Shown here piece after piece: positions 1-5,007 of a stretch of 6,683 nucleotides of DNA; the first letter of the stretch is position 1; each line of letters starts with the position of its first letter. Position numbers and translations under genes: made by a program. This DNA is from an uncultured Sulfolobales archaeon (GTDB taxonomy: Archaea > Thermoproteota > Thermoprotei_A > Sulfolobales > Desulfurococcaceae): contig CALKYD010000062.1 of NCBI GenBank assembly GCA_938003605.1, forward strand, positions 1 to 6,683, read 5' to 3'. Under the pieces are notes generated by a model, which saw nothing but the letters and a program-made list of their open reading frames with translations, was not told where the DNA came from and made no database searches.

Positions 1-679
1 CTTTAGGGAGAACAAGATACTCTACCCAGCTGTCTGGGCACTACTCTCCGAAGGCGAGTGGGCTGCTATAGCGGAGATAGCTGAAGAAATGGGCTACATA
101 GTTGAAGTAAGTGAAAAAGAGTGGAAGCCTAGTGCAAAGCCCGTGCTCCCATTCGAGGTAAGTGAGTCAATACCTCCTGAAAAAGTAGACCTGCTGCCAG
201 AGGAGTTTAAGGCATTCACGCTGCCAGGCAGGATAACGCCGGACTCATATAGCATAGAGAAGCCGGGGGACTTAAGGCTTGAAACAGGCTTTCTAACGCC
301 TGAGGAAGTAGAGGGGATATTTAGGTCCCTGCCAATAGAAGTCACTTACGCTGATTCAAACAATAGAGTCAGGTTCTTCAGTGAAAGCGAGATCTCCGGA
401 GGCTTCGTGAGAGCTAAGACCATAATTGGGAGGAAGCTTGAGTACTGCCACCCACCTAGGCTAGAGCAATACGTCTCTAGAGTCGCTGAACAAGTGAAGA
501 AGGGAGCGGAGAAGTACAGAGTCTTCTGGACGAGGCTCGGCGACAGAGTCATTAGAGTAATAGTGGCTCCAGTTAAGAGCCGTAATGGAGATCTTCTGGG
601 CGTATTAGAAGTAGTTGAGGATTTAACGGAAGTAGTTAATAACCCTGAGGAAGTCAGGGAGAAAATAGTGGTGCTTTGA
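1..679 (+). CDS. Hemerythrin-PAS sensor protein, DUF438 type (3' part only)
   Basis: The frame is open from the first complete codon at position 2 to TGA at 677-679, so the 5' end lies outside the window. The first residues, FRENKILYPAVWALLSEGEW, match the last helix of the hemerythrin-like (HHE) domain of DUF438 proteins, with an E-N-x-L-Y-P type segment that would supply an iron ligand. After a proline-rich linker comes a PAS domain of the PAS_10 type, beginning about 95 residues into the visible part. It contains LPIEVTYADSNNRVRFFSES, then IGRKLEYCHPP, FWTRLGDRVIRV and GVLEVVEDLTEV, the usual order for this family. In related proteins the diiron centre and the PAS domain are thought to sense oxygen, redox or NO state in the cytoplasm; the ligand here is unknown. 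An internal ATG at 89 exists, but starting there would cut the hemerythrin domain, so it is not the real start. The next gene begins immediately after the stop. Confidence 0.85.
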   Translation, partial: FRENKILYPAVWALLSEGEWAAIAEIAEEMGYIVEVSEKEWKPSAKPVLPFEVSESIPPEKVDLLPEEFKAFTLPGRITPDSYSIEKPGDLRLETGFLTPEEVEGIFRSLPIEVTYADSNNRVRFFSESEISGGFVRAKTIIGRKLEYCHPPRLEQYVSRVAEQVKKGAEKYRVFWTRLGDRVIRVIVAPVKSRNGDLLGVLEVVEDLTEVVNNPEEVREKIVVL

Positions 680-1066
680 GTGGTTAAAAGCCCCTTTGAA
701 CTAGCCTATAGATACGTAGAGCCATCAGTAAAGAGAATGCTGGCCCTAAAGCTTGTTGAGAAAAAGGTTCCCCACATAGAGATCTCGAGAAAGCTCTGCA
801 TATCCCCATCCCTCGTCACGAGGTATGTGAAAGGAGATCGGGGGACATGCTTAGAGCTAACTGGGCACAGCGATGTAGAGGAGATGATTGAGGAATTAGC
901 TAACGACTTGTTGAAGAGCGAGAGGACTAGGTATGATGTCCAAAGAGAGGTCAGTAGAATAACAATGTACGTACTGTCTCGCAAGTACGTGTGCAGCCTA
1001 CATAAAGTGCTGGAGAGAGATGTTGACGTTCTTCAATGCAACGTTTGTGCGCTAATTTTTAGATGA
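680..1066 (+). CDS. Small HTH transcriptional regulator, COG2522 type
   Basis: This 128-residue protein starts with GTG directly after the TGA of the sensor gene. A GGTG motif at 670-673 lies 6 bases upstream, so the two genes are probably co-transcribed and translationally coupled. Residues 31-53 (PHIEISRKLCISPSLVTRYV and following) form a helix-turn-helix of the XRE-like kind used by archaeal COG2522 predicted regulators, whose members begin with a P-E/F-E-x-A-x-R/W-Y-V type segment like the one here. The C-terminal part is helical and ends with C105-x2-H108-x11-C120-x2-C123, which could bind zinc. The same kind of HTH is fused to a ThiN domain in some archaeal regulators; no ThiN domain follows here. 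I infer a DNA-binding regulator, perhaps responding to whatever the hemerythrin-PAS partner senses. The target genes cannot be read from the sequence. Confidence 0.8.
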   Translation: MVKSPFELAYRYVEPSVKRMLALKLVEKKVPHIEISRKLCISPSLVTRYVKGDRGTCLELTGHSDVEEMIEELANDLLKSERTRYDVQREVSRITMYVLSRKYVCSLHKVLERDVDVLQCNVCALIFR

Positions 1067-1123
1067 CCTCTCTTTATCTTCCCGAACGGAATTTCTTTGA
1101 AAAGAGCTGCTGGAGCTATGCTA

Positions 1124-1162
1124 TCACGTTACTTGGATTAGTACACCGGTATCGCTGACCAC
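1124..1162 (-). pseudogene. Truncated PIN-domain (VapC-like) toxin start
   Basis: On the minus strand a GTG at 1162 is preceded by the Shine-Dalgarno-like GAGGGGAG with an 8-base spacer. It opens VVSDTGVLIQVT before a TGA at 1126-1124. The VVSDTGVLI string is typical of the first beta strand of crenarchaeal PIN-domain toxins, with the Asp being the first metal ligand of the RNase active site. A full VapC has about 130 residues, so this is a broken gene. Shifting frame by one after the stop gives APAALFKEIPFGKIKRG (from 1116 downward), which vaguely resembles the next helix and loop of PIN proteins; that part is weak. The remnant ends near the 3' end of the HTH regulator gene, so the rest has been deleted. 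Confidence 0.5.
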
Positions 1163-1190
1163 AACGTGTTCTCCCCTCAATCAACGAGTT

Positions 1191-1256
1191 TTAAGCAAAC
1201 TCGCTGAAGTCAGGGTTTTCAAGCAATCTAGATGCTTCATCAATTAAATGAGGCAT
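1191..1256 (-). pseudogene. Possible antitoxin (VapB-like) C-terminal remnant
   Basis: On the minus strand a 21-codon open stretch (ATG at 1256 to TAA at 1193-1191) encodes MPHLIDEASRLLENPDF followed by SEFA. This amphipathic, leucine-rich tail resembles the C-terminal, toxin-binding ends of small archaeal antitoxins. A TAG lies in frame just upstream, so no N-terminal DNA-binding domain is present in this frame. The interpretation rests mainly on its position: 28 bases downstream on the same strand is a stretch reading like the start of a PIN-domain toxin. On its own the peptide is too short to assign; it could be a chance open frame. Confidence 0.35.
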
Positions 1257-1338
1257 TCCAGCAGCCTATGCATGCGTAAGTTTTTAGAAAAAACACGCTT
1301 TAGAGAATGCTCCTTAAGCCTGAGGCGATTTACTACAG

Positions 1339-1346
1339 TTAAATAC
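1339..1346 (+). promoter_or_regulatory. Box A promoter of the RNase P component 4 gene
   Basis: TTAAATAC is a good archaeal TATA box. With the usual spacing of about 25 bases, transcription would start near 1368, leaving a leader of about 30 bases before the TTG start at 1398. The same core, TTAAATA, occurs upstream of the YhbY and S19e genes. Confidence 0.5.
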
Positions 1347-1397
1347 TTCCCTTAGCTTAACTTAAAGCCTGCGAGCCCTGGGTAGACGTGATGCTTA

Positions 1398-1715
1398 TTG
1401 AAGAGGGATAAGTTAATAGATCTGGCTTTACAGAGAGTTGAGAGACTATATGGGGAGGCTGTTGAAAGACTTAGAGCTGGGGACATAGATCTGGCTAGAA
1501 GGCATATTGAAATTCTCCTCAAGATAAGCTCTAAGGCGCGTTTAAGGCCGCCGAAGTACATTAGGAGGGGCTACTGCCGTAGGTGCAAAACACCACTTAT
1601 ACCTGGATTAACAGCTAGAGTAAGGCTGCGCAGCGAGGGGAAAGGCTCCAGAGTAGTCCTCACATGCACGCTATGTAATTGGACTAGGAGATACATGTAT
1701 AAAGCAGGGCGTTAA
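1398..1715 (+). CDS. rnp4: Ribonuclease P protein component 4 (Rpr2/Rpp21 family)
   Basis: This 105-residue protein belongs to the archaeal RNase P subunit that matches human Rpp21. It assists the RNase P RNA in removing the 5' leader from pre-tRNA. The N-terminal half is two long helices (about residues 4-48: IDLALQRVERLYGEAVERLR and on) that in the family contact the partner subunit Rpp29. The C-terminal half is a zinc ribbon with C60-x2-C63 and C90-x2-C93, inside the typical context YCRRCKTPLIPG and VLTCTLCNWTRRYMY. The length is normal for the family. The start is TTG; an in-frame TGA three codons upstream rules out a longer protein. No strong Shine-Dalgarno is seen, only GTGAT about 7 bases upstream. 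In many archaea this gene sits beside the YhbY and S19e genes; here a two-gene unit lies between them. Confidence 0.93.
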   Translation: MKRDKLIDLALQRVERLYGEAVERLRAGDIDLARRHIEILLKISSKARLRPPKYIRRGYCRRCKTPLIPGLTARVRLRSEGKGSRVVLTCTLCNWTRRYMYKAGR

Positions 1716-1785
1716 CCCCCTCACTCTAGAGGAGCTAGGCAAAAGTAATTGATGCGTGTCGACTTAAGCTACGTTAATTCCTCTC

Positions 1786-1793
1786 TTTTATAG
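1786..1793 (+). promoter_or_regulatory. Candidate box A of the DHH-pcc1 unit
   Basis: TTTTATAG lies about 57 bases before the TTG start of the DHH gene. A start of transcription near 1815 would give a leader of about 32 bases, similar to the other genes here. The intervening 1716-1846 stretch has no other gene. Confidence 0.4.
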
Positions 1794-1810
1794 CTTGCAG
1801 CGTAAAGTAG
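1790..1810 (+). repeat. Left copy of a 21-base imperfect direct repeat
   Basis: ATAGCTTGCAGC (1790-1801) recurs exactly at 3261-3272, and the match extends to 18 of 21 bases. The two copies bracket the DHH-pcc1 unit. One or two exact 12-base repeats are expected by chance in a window of this size, so only the placement makes it noteworthy. Confidence 0.35.
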
Positions 1811-1833
1811 TAACGTTAGCTGATGCGTATCCT

Positions 1834-1840
1834 GGAGGTG
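1834..1840 (+). promoter_or_regulatory. Strong ribosome binding site fixing a TTG start
   Basis: GGAGGTG is a near-perfect complement to the end of archaeal 16S rRNA. It lies 6 bases before TTG at 1847, so it settles that start codon for the DHH protein. Confidence 0.8.
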
Positions 1841-1846
1841 GCGTAA

Positions 1847-3010
1847 TTGAGTTGGCTTGAAGACTTGCAGAAAGCCTTCAAAGAATTCATAGAGTTGTGT
1901 AGGAGGTGGGGCAGGGTTGTAGTAATTCCAGCCGTCAACGTAGACTCTATTGCTGCTGCATCCATATTGGCGAAATGCCTTTCCAAGAGTGGTTTAGACA
2001 TAGCTTTTAACTTTAATCCAAGGAGTGAGCGTAGAGAGCCCGCTCTACTCCTAGACTTCAGGGATGAGGTTAAGCGGTTGAGTCTCTCAATAATTTACGG
2101 CAGCGGCGTCAGCATCCTCCAAGGACAGAGAATGGTGGCATACACTAACTCAAGCATTGCTTCAACAGTCCTATACTTAGTTAAGGACTTCTGCAAGCCT
2201 ACTTACGTAGAGAAGGCTTGCGCATTAGTGGGAGGAGTTGACAGAGGCAAAGATCTCGGGAGGGATGGGTTTAAGGGAATCGAAGGGGATATTGCTGCTG
2301 AACTAATTGAGGAAGGGGTAATTATTGAGGAAGCAGGGCTAAGGCTCTGGGGCTGGAAAAAGAAGAGCTTAACTGAAATGCTAAGCAACACGCTGACACC
2401 ATTCATACCTCAACTAAGTGGTTTAAGCGCTAACGCCGCAAAGTTCCTAAAGGATGTTGGAGTGAGTAAGCCTGAAGAAGCTACTGTAGGAGACCTAGAG
2501 CGCGAAGACCTATTTAAAAAACTCGCTAAAGAACTAATAGCTAAAGCCTCGGAGTCCTCTAAGAAGAAGAGGGATGCAGTGGAATTCGTTGGGAAGCTCT
2601 ACGGAATGCAGGTAGGCAATGAAGTCACCTACATTCACGAAATCTATGGAGCATACGTAGTGGCTATATCTCTTGGAGGAGACGTATTGAATTACTTACT
2701 GTACTTAACTGAAAGCCCTTTGGGACTGCAGAGCCTACTGCTATTGTTTAAGCAATTGATAAGCCGAGTAGCTAGTGAAGTAAGCAGAAACTACTTAAGC
2801 TACATAAACTCCCTACCTATAAGCACTGGGCTCATTAAAAGACCTGAGATATACGTAAAAGTGTTGAGTGACACAGGCTTCCTGGAGGGAAGGCCTGTCG
2901 TACTCTACGACAGTGCTTTAAACAAGAAGTATACATCCCTCACTGAGGCTATAAGAACTGGGTTAGCAGTAAGTGAAGTAGATAGTGAGCAGCTCGCTGA
3001 GGTGAAGTAA
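1847..3010 (+). CDS. DHH-family protein, Cdc45/RecJ-like, with degenerate active site
   Basis: This 387-residue protein is a distant member of the DHH/RecJ superfamily, to which archaeal Cdc45 (RecJ-like, GINS-associated) belongs. In archaea such proteins join GINS and MCM in the replicative helicase complex; some are active exonucleases, while crenarchaeal forms are largely inactive. The fold is recognisable from VVVIPAVNVDSIAAASILAK (residues 24-43, motif I region) and EPALLLDF (64-71, motif II). Further support comes from NSSIASTVLYLV (101-112) and VGGVDRGKD (128-136, the G-x-x-D region). Motif I keeps only D33 of the usual His/Asp set, and no DHH triplet is present, so nuclease activity is unlikely. 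I see no clear DHHA1 nucleic-acid-binding domain. The next gene, pcc1, overlaps its stop by one base; in Thermococcales the equivalent gene also sits by ribosomal and Pcc1-type genes. The assignment to Cdc45 rather than another DHH protein is inference. Confidence 0.72.
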   Translation: MSWLEDLQKAFKEFIELCRRWGRVVVIPAVNVDSIAAASILAKCLSKSGLDIAFNFNPRSERREPALLLDFRDEVKRLSLSIIYGSGVSILQGQRMVAYTNSSIASTVLYLVKDFCKPTYVEKACALVGGVDRGKDLGRDGFKGIEGDIAAELIEEGVIIEEAGLRLWGWKKKSLTEMLSNTLTPFIPQLSGLSANAAKFLKDVGVSKPEEATVGDLEREDLFKKLAKELIAKASESSKKKRDAVEFVGKLYGMQVGNEVTYIHEIYGAYVVAISLGGDVLNYLLYLTESPLGLQSLLLLFKQLISRVASEVSRNYLSYINSLPISTGLIKRPEIYVKVLSDTGFLEGRPVVLYDSALNKKYTSLTEAIRTGLAVSEVDSEQLAEVK

Positions 3011-3264
3011 TGGGTGAGATAAGGCTTGACATAGTTATTGAAGAAGAGCCCATAGTTCTTCAAAGCATTCGTAAGTCGCTTTCTCCAGACAATAAAGGGG
3101 TCCCTCCAACTATAACGATCCTAGATGAACTATCGGAATCTTCCTACATCATTTCGATAAGAAGCGCGTTTACTAGTAGATCTATAAGGACTGTGAGGCA
3201 GACAACTGACGAGATCCTTTCCTTAATATCTGCCATACATAAACTGAGATTGATGGAGCAATAG
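3010..3264 (+). CDS. pcc1: KEOPS complex subunit Pcc1
   Basis: This 84-residue protein fits the small CTAG/Pcc1 family. Pcc1 is the dimerising subunit of KEOPS, which with Kae1 makes the t6A modification at position 37 of tRNAs that read ANN codons. The sequence begins with a beta strand (IRLDIVIEE), has the characteristic S-L-S-P-D-N segment at residues 23-28, and ends with ISIRSAFTSRSIRTVRQTTD, the strand-helix region in which Pcc1 proteins carry a conserved S-x-R pattern. Length is typical. The ATG overlaps the stop of the DHH gene (TAATG) and has GGTGA 3 bases upstream inside that gene's last codons, indicating translational coupling. Confidence 0.85.
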   Translation: MGEIRLDIVIEEEPIVLQSIRKSLSPDNKGVPPTITILDELSESSYIISIRSAFTSRSIRTVRQTTDEILSLISAIHKLRLMEQ

Positions 3265-3281
3265 CTTGCAGCATTAAATAG
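3261..3281 (+). repeat. Right copy of the 21-base imperfect direct repeat
   Basis: This copy starts at the pcc1 stop codon and runs into the box A of the YhbY gene. It differs from the left copy at three positions. The left copy also overlaps a candidate box A, so the similarity could reflect shared promoter sequence rather than a scar of insertion. Confidence 0.35.
3273..3281 (+). promoter_or_regulatory. Box A promoter of the YhbY gene
   Basis: ATTAAATAG lies in the gap after pcc1. The predicted transcription start is near 3303, giving a leader of about 38 bases to the TTG at 3341. Confidence 0.5.
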
Positions 3282-3340
3282 AAAAGAGCGCGGGCTGTAT
3301 AGCTAAGAGATGTTCGTTAAGAACTAGGAGTGTGGCACTG

Positions 3341-3631
3341 TTGAGCGTTAGGAGGAAAATTCATGGAAGAACTGATGTAAACATTGGGAAGAGGGGGATA
3401 AGTGAAGAAGTCTTGAGTGAGATAAAGCGTAGGATAGAGAGGGAGGGAGTAGTGAAAGTTAGAATGCTGAAGGGATTTCTTGAATCTCTCTCAATTGATA
3501 GAAGGAGTGCAGCCTCGCTCATAGCTGAAAGAGTTGGAGCTAAGTTAGTTGACGTAAGGGGCTACACATTCATACTTGTTGGTAGGAAAAAGAGGGGTTT
3601 AAGCAAAGATCTTCATTTAAAACAAAGCTAA
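3341..3631 (+). CDS. YhbY/CRM-domain RNA-binding protein
   Basis: From TTG 3341 this protein has 96 residues and is a single CRM (YhbY-like) domain. The signature is VNIGKRGISEEVLSEI, containing the G-x-x-G loop GKRG that binds RNA, followed by EGVVKVRML and later AERVGAKLVDVRGYTFILVG, matching the family's order throughout. Bacterial YhbY associates with pre-50S particles, and in archaea the gene is commonly next to S19e and RNase P component 4, so a role in ribosome or RNA maturation is likely. The last 12 or so residues are a basic tail. The longest frame begins at GTG 3332, but that codon is only one base after the GGAG motif (3327-3330). The TTG at 3341 has a 10-base spacer and gives the more usual N-terminus, so I prefer it. 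Confidence 0.85.
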   Translation: MSVRRKIHGRTDVNIGKRGISEEVLSEIKRRIEREGVVKVRMLKGFLESLSIDRRSAASLIAERVGAKLVDVRGYTFILVGRKKRGLSKDLHLKQS

Positions 3632-3646
3632 TATAGGTCTCTGTCC

Positions 3647-3654
3647 TTAAATAG
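3647..3654 (+). promoter_or_regulatory. Box A-like element before S19e
   Basis: TTAAATAG is the best match to the local box A pattern, but it would place the transcription start near 3676, downstream of the Shine-Dalgarno motif of S19e (GGAGGG, 3666-3671). A second candidate, ATATAGG at 3631-3637, would start the transcript near 3660 and keep the Shine-Dalgarno. Which one is used cannot be told from sequence. Confidence 0.4.
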
Positions 3655-3679
3655 CTGGAGTGCATGGAGGGCGAAGTAT

Positions 3680-4159
3680 TTGGTTACAGCACTTGAAGTA
3701 CCTGCAGACAAGTTGATTGAAAAGCTAGCCAGCCATTTAAAGCTAAAGGTCCCTGAAGTAAGGCCCCCGAAGTGGGCTTTAGCAGTGAAGACAGGGGCTC
3801 ATAAAGAGAGGCCTCCCGAGAACCCTGAATGGTGGTATTATAGGGCTGCATCGATTCTCAGAAAGTTGTATAAGTACAGTGAGCCCATAGGCATAGAGGC
3901 TTTTAGAACTATGTACGGCGGTAGGAGAAACTATGGAGTTTCCCCAGAACACTTCGTTAAGGGGAGTGGGAGCATAGTTAGAAAGATTCTTCAGCAACTA
4001 GAGAAAGCGGGGCTAGTTACAAAAGTTCATCAAAGAGGGAGGGCCCTTACGCCAGCTGGTAGAGCTCTACTGGATAGAATTGCGTTTGAAATACTGTCAG
4101 ACATGGCTAAGGATAACGATGAATTGAAGAAGTATCTGCCTCTATCGAAGCTTAAGTAA
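3680..4159 (+). CDS. rps19e: 30S ribosomal protein S19e (eS19)
   Basis: This 159-residue protein is S19e, a component of the small subunit head found in archaea and eukaryotes. Family blocks are clear: V-x-x-P-K-W followed by VKTGAHKERPPENPEWWYYR (about 37-56), then LRKLY (60-64). Next come RRNYGVSPEHFVKGSGSIVR (about 82-101) and a winged-helix end LQQLEKAGLV with GRALTPAGRALLDRIA (about 104-135). The length is as expected. The start is TTG at 3680, with GGAGGG (3666-3671) 8 bases upstream; no other start fits. It is followed after a short gap by the PDCD5-like gene, the standard archaeal order. Confidence 0.97.
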   Translation: MVTALEVPADKLIEKLASHLKLKVPEVRPPKWALAVKTGAHKERPPENPEWWYYRAASILRKLYKYSEPIGIEAFRTMYGGRRNYGVSPEHFVKGSGSIVRKILQQLEKAGLVTKVHQRGRALTPAGRALLDRIAFEILSDMAKDNDELKKYLPLSKLK

Positions 4160-4167
4160 AGCCTTCC

Positions 4168-4174
4168 GGTGATC
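4168..4174 (+). promoter_or_regulatory. Ribosome binding site for the PDCD5-like gene
   Basis: GGTGATC pairs well with the 3' end of archaeal 16S rRNA. With its GGTGA core ending at 4172, the TTG at 4178 is 5 bases away. The GTG at 4169, which would give a three-residue longer protein, lies inside this motif and is therefore unlikely to be the start. Confidence 0.7.
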
Positions 4175-4177
4175 GCG

Positions 4178-4516
4178 TTGAGCGATGAATACTACGATGA
4201 AGAGCTTGAAGCAATAAGAATGAGGAGGCTTCAGGAGTATCAAAGACGGTTGATTGAGGAGCAGAGGAGGAAGGAGCTTGAAGCCCGTAGAGAGGCTGTC
4301 TTAAGACAAATACTGGAGCCTAAAGCTAAGGAGAGGCTGTATAACTTGAAGCTTGTAAGGCCGGAGATAGCTAGAGTAGTTGAAGATCAGTTGATAGAGC
4401 TAGCTCAAACAGGCCGAGTGAGAGTACCTATAAGTGAGACTGTAGTTAAGGAGCTTTTAAGCAGAATATACGAGCAGCTGCATAGGGAGACTAAGATAAG
4501 GATCAAGGAGAAGTAG
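4178..4516 (+). CDS. PDCD5-like DNA-binding protein (TFAR19 family)
   Basis: The protein has 112 residues from TTG 4178 and belongs to the small archaeal relatives of human PDCD5. It opens with an acidic stretch ([13 protein letters not shown]) and a long charged helix ([20 protein letters not shown]). The conserved core helical bundle follows, with [20 protein letters not shown] and [15 protein letters not shown], and it ends in a lysine-rich tail. Archaeal members are annotated as DNA-binding proteins and are structurally three-helix bundles, but their exact role is unclear. The gene sits between S19e and L39e, which is its normal place in archaea. The GTG at 4169 is a possible but less likely start because it overlaps the Shine-Dalgarno motif. 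Confidence 0.93.
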   Translation: MSDEYYDEELEAIRMRRLQEYQRRLIEEQRRKELEARREAVLRQILEPKAKERLYNLKLVRPEIARVVEDQLIELAQTGRVRVPISETVVKELLSRIYEQLHRETKIRIKEK

Positions 4517-4526
4517 GGTTGAAGCT

Positions 4527-4682
4527 ATGGCTCGCAACAAGCCTTTAGGTAAAAAACTCAGGCTTGCAGCAGCTGCGAACACTAATAGAGCGATCCCTGT
4601 CTGGGTCACTGTAAAGACTCGCTTTAGAGTTAGAAGAGGCTTTAAGCTCAGGCATTGGCGTAGAACTAAGCTGAAGGCCTGA
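4527..4682 (+). CDS. rpl39e: 50S ribosomal protein L39e (eL39)
   Basis: A short 51-residue gene from ATG 4527 to TGA 4680-4682. The product starts [20 protein letters not shown], continues with [20 protein letters not shown] and ends [11 protein letters not shown]. This is the full-length, strongly basic L39e, which lines the nascent-peptide exit tunnel of the large subunit. The [10 protein letters not shown]-x-W-V-x-V-K-T and R-R-H/x-W-R-R-x-x-L-K positions fit the family. It begins 10 bases after the PDCD5-like stop, with only a weak GGTTGA motif before it, and its stop nearly touches the Shine-Dalgarno of L31e, so it belongs to the same operon. Confidence 0.96.
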   Translation: MARNKPLGKKLRLAAAANTNRAIPVWVTVKTRFRVRRGFKLRHWRRTKLKA

Positions 4683-4689
4683 GGTGAGG
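4683..4689 (+). promoter_or_regulatory. Ribosome binding site for L31e
   Basis: GGTGAGG directly follows the L39e stop codon and stands 3 to 4 bases before TTG 4693. The GTG at 4684 is embedded in it, so the shorter protein from TTG is preferred. Confidence 0.65.
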
Positions 4690-4692
4690 GCT

Positions 4693-4971
4693 TTGGCAGC
4701 TGGTAAAAGCAGTGTAGTAAGGGTGGAGCACGTAGTTCCATTAAGCAGAGTCTATTGGGGGAGAAGGAGGAATAGAGCTGCTAGAGCCATTAGACTGCTT
4801 AAGGAGTACGTAAGGAGGCACTTCAAGAAGGCTAAGAGAGTAGTCATAGACAATGAAGTCAACGAATACATATGGCAGAGAAGCGTTGAGAAACCTCCTA
4901 GGAGAGTAAAGGTAATTGTATCGTTTGATCAAGATGAGGGAGTAGCTAAAGTATTTCTCGCAAGAGATTGA
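4693..4971 (+). CDS. rpl31e: 50S ribosomal protein L31e (eL31)
   Basis: From TTG 4693 the protein has 92 residues. It shows the L31e pattern: a first strand VVRVEHVVPLSRVYW, a basic helix with RNRAARAIRLLKEYVRRHFK, then AKRVVIDNEVNEYIWQRSVE and PPRRVKVIVSF, and it closes with an acidic tail. L31e lies at the rim of the peptide exit tunnel on the large subunit surface. An alternative start at GTG 4684 adds MRA, but that codon lies within the Shine-Dalgarno motif. The tight spacing to L39e and aIF6 supports one transcript. Confidence 0.96.
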   Translation: MAAGKSSVVRVEHVVPLSRVYWGRRRNRAARAIRLLKEYVRRHFKKAKRVVIDNEVNEYIWQRSVEKPPRRVKVIVSFDQDEGVAKVFLARD

Positions 4972-4992
4972 TAGCGCGATACTTTAAGTGAG

Positions 4993-4999
4993 GGAGTGA
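4993..4999 (+). promoter_or_regulatory. Ribosome binding site for aIF6
   Basis: GGAGTGA sits 8 bases before ATG 5008. The GTG at 4996 lies inside it, which argues for the ATG start. Confidence 0.65.
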
Positions 5000-5007
5000 G
5001 CGTTGTA

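Larger units (their letters stand above)
1067..1397. other. 331-base gene-poor region with a toxin-antitoxin relic and a promoter
   Basis: No + strand gene is visible here. The first bases after the upstream stop are pyrimidine-rich (CCTCTCTTTATCTTCCC, 1069-1085) and may help end transcription of the regulator gene. The minus strand between about 1100 and 1260 carries short peptide-coding stretches that look like the end of an antitoxin and the start of a PIN-domain toxin (annotated separately). Around 1279-1293 there is a small A/T-rich inverted repeat, GTTTTT-AGA-AAAAAC. The last 60 bases hold the box A and leader of the RNase P component gene. I found no tRNA features. Confidence 0.6.

Noticed and set aside
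94..552. Minus-strand open frames opposite the hemerythrin-PAS gene
   Set aside because: They are serine/leucine-rich shadows of a well-supported gene, with no recognisable domain or ribosome site.
706..984. Minus-strand 92-codon frame opposite the HTH regulator
   Set aside because: It lies wholly inside a gene with a clear HTH and family match, and its product has no recognisable features.
1010..1080. Extension of the VapC relic into the antisense of the regulator's last codons (reads KISAQTLH)
   Set aside because: The + strand here encodes the conserved C-x2-C end of the regulator, so the PIN-like reading is probably coincidence.
1750..1831. Two TGATGCGTxTC copies upstream of the DHH gene
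   Set aside because: Only 10 of 11 bases match and no structure or spacing rule links them; this is expected by chance.
3286..3340. GCGCGGGCTGTATAGCT stretch resembling the 5' end of a tRNA
   Set aside because: There is no T-loop (GTTCRAATC-like) motif, anticodon arm or matching acceptor strand downstream.
4457..4741. Minus-strand 94-codon frame across L39e
   Set aside because: The + strand carries an unmistakable L39e with correct length and flanking operon spacing; the minus frame is its antisense shadow.
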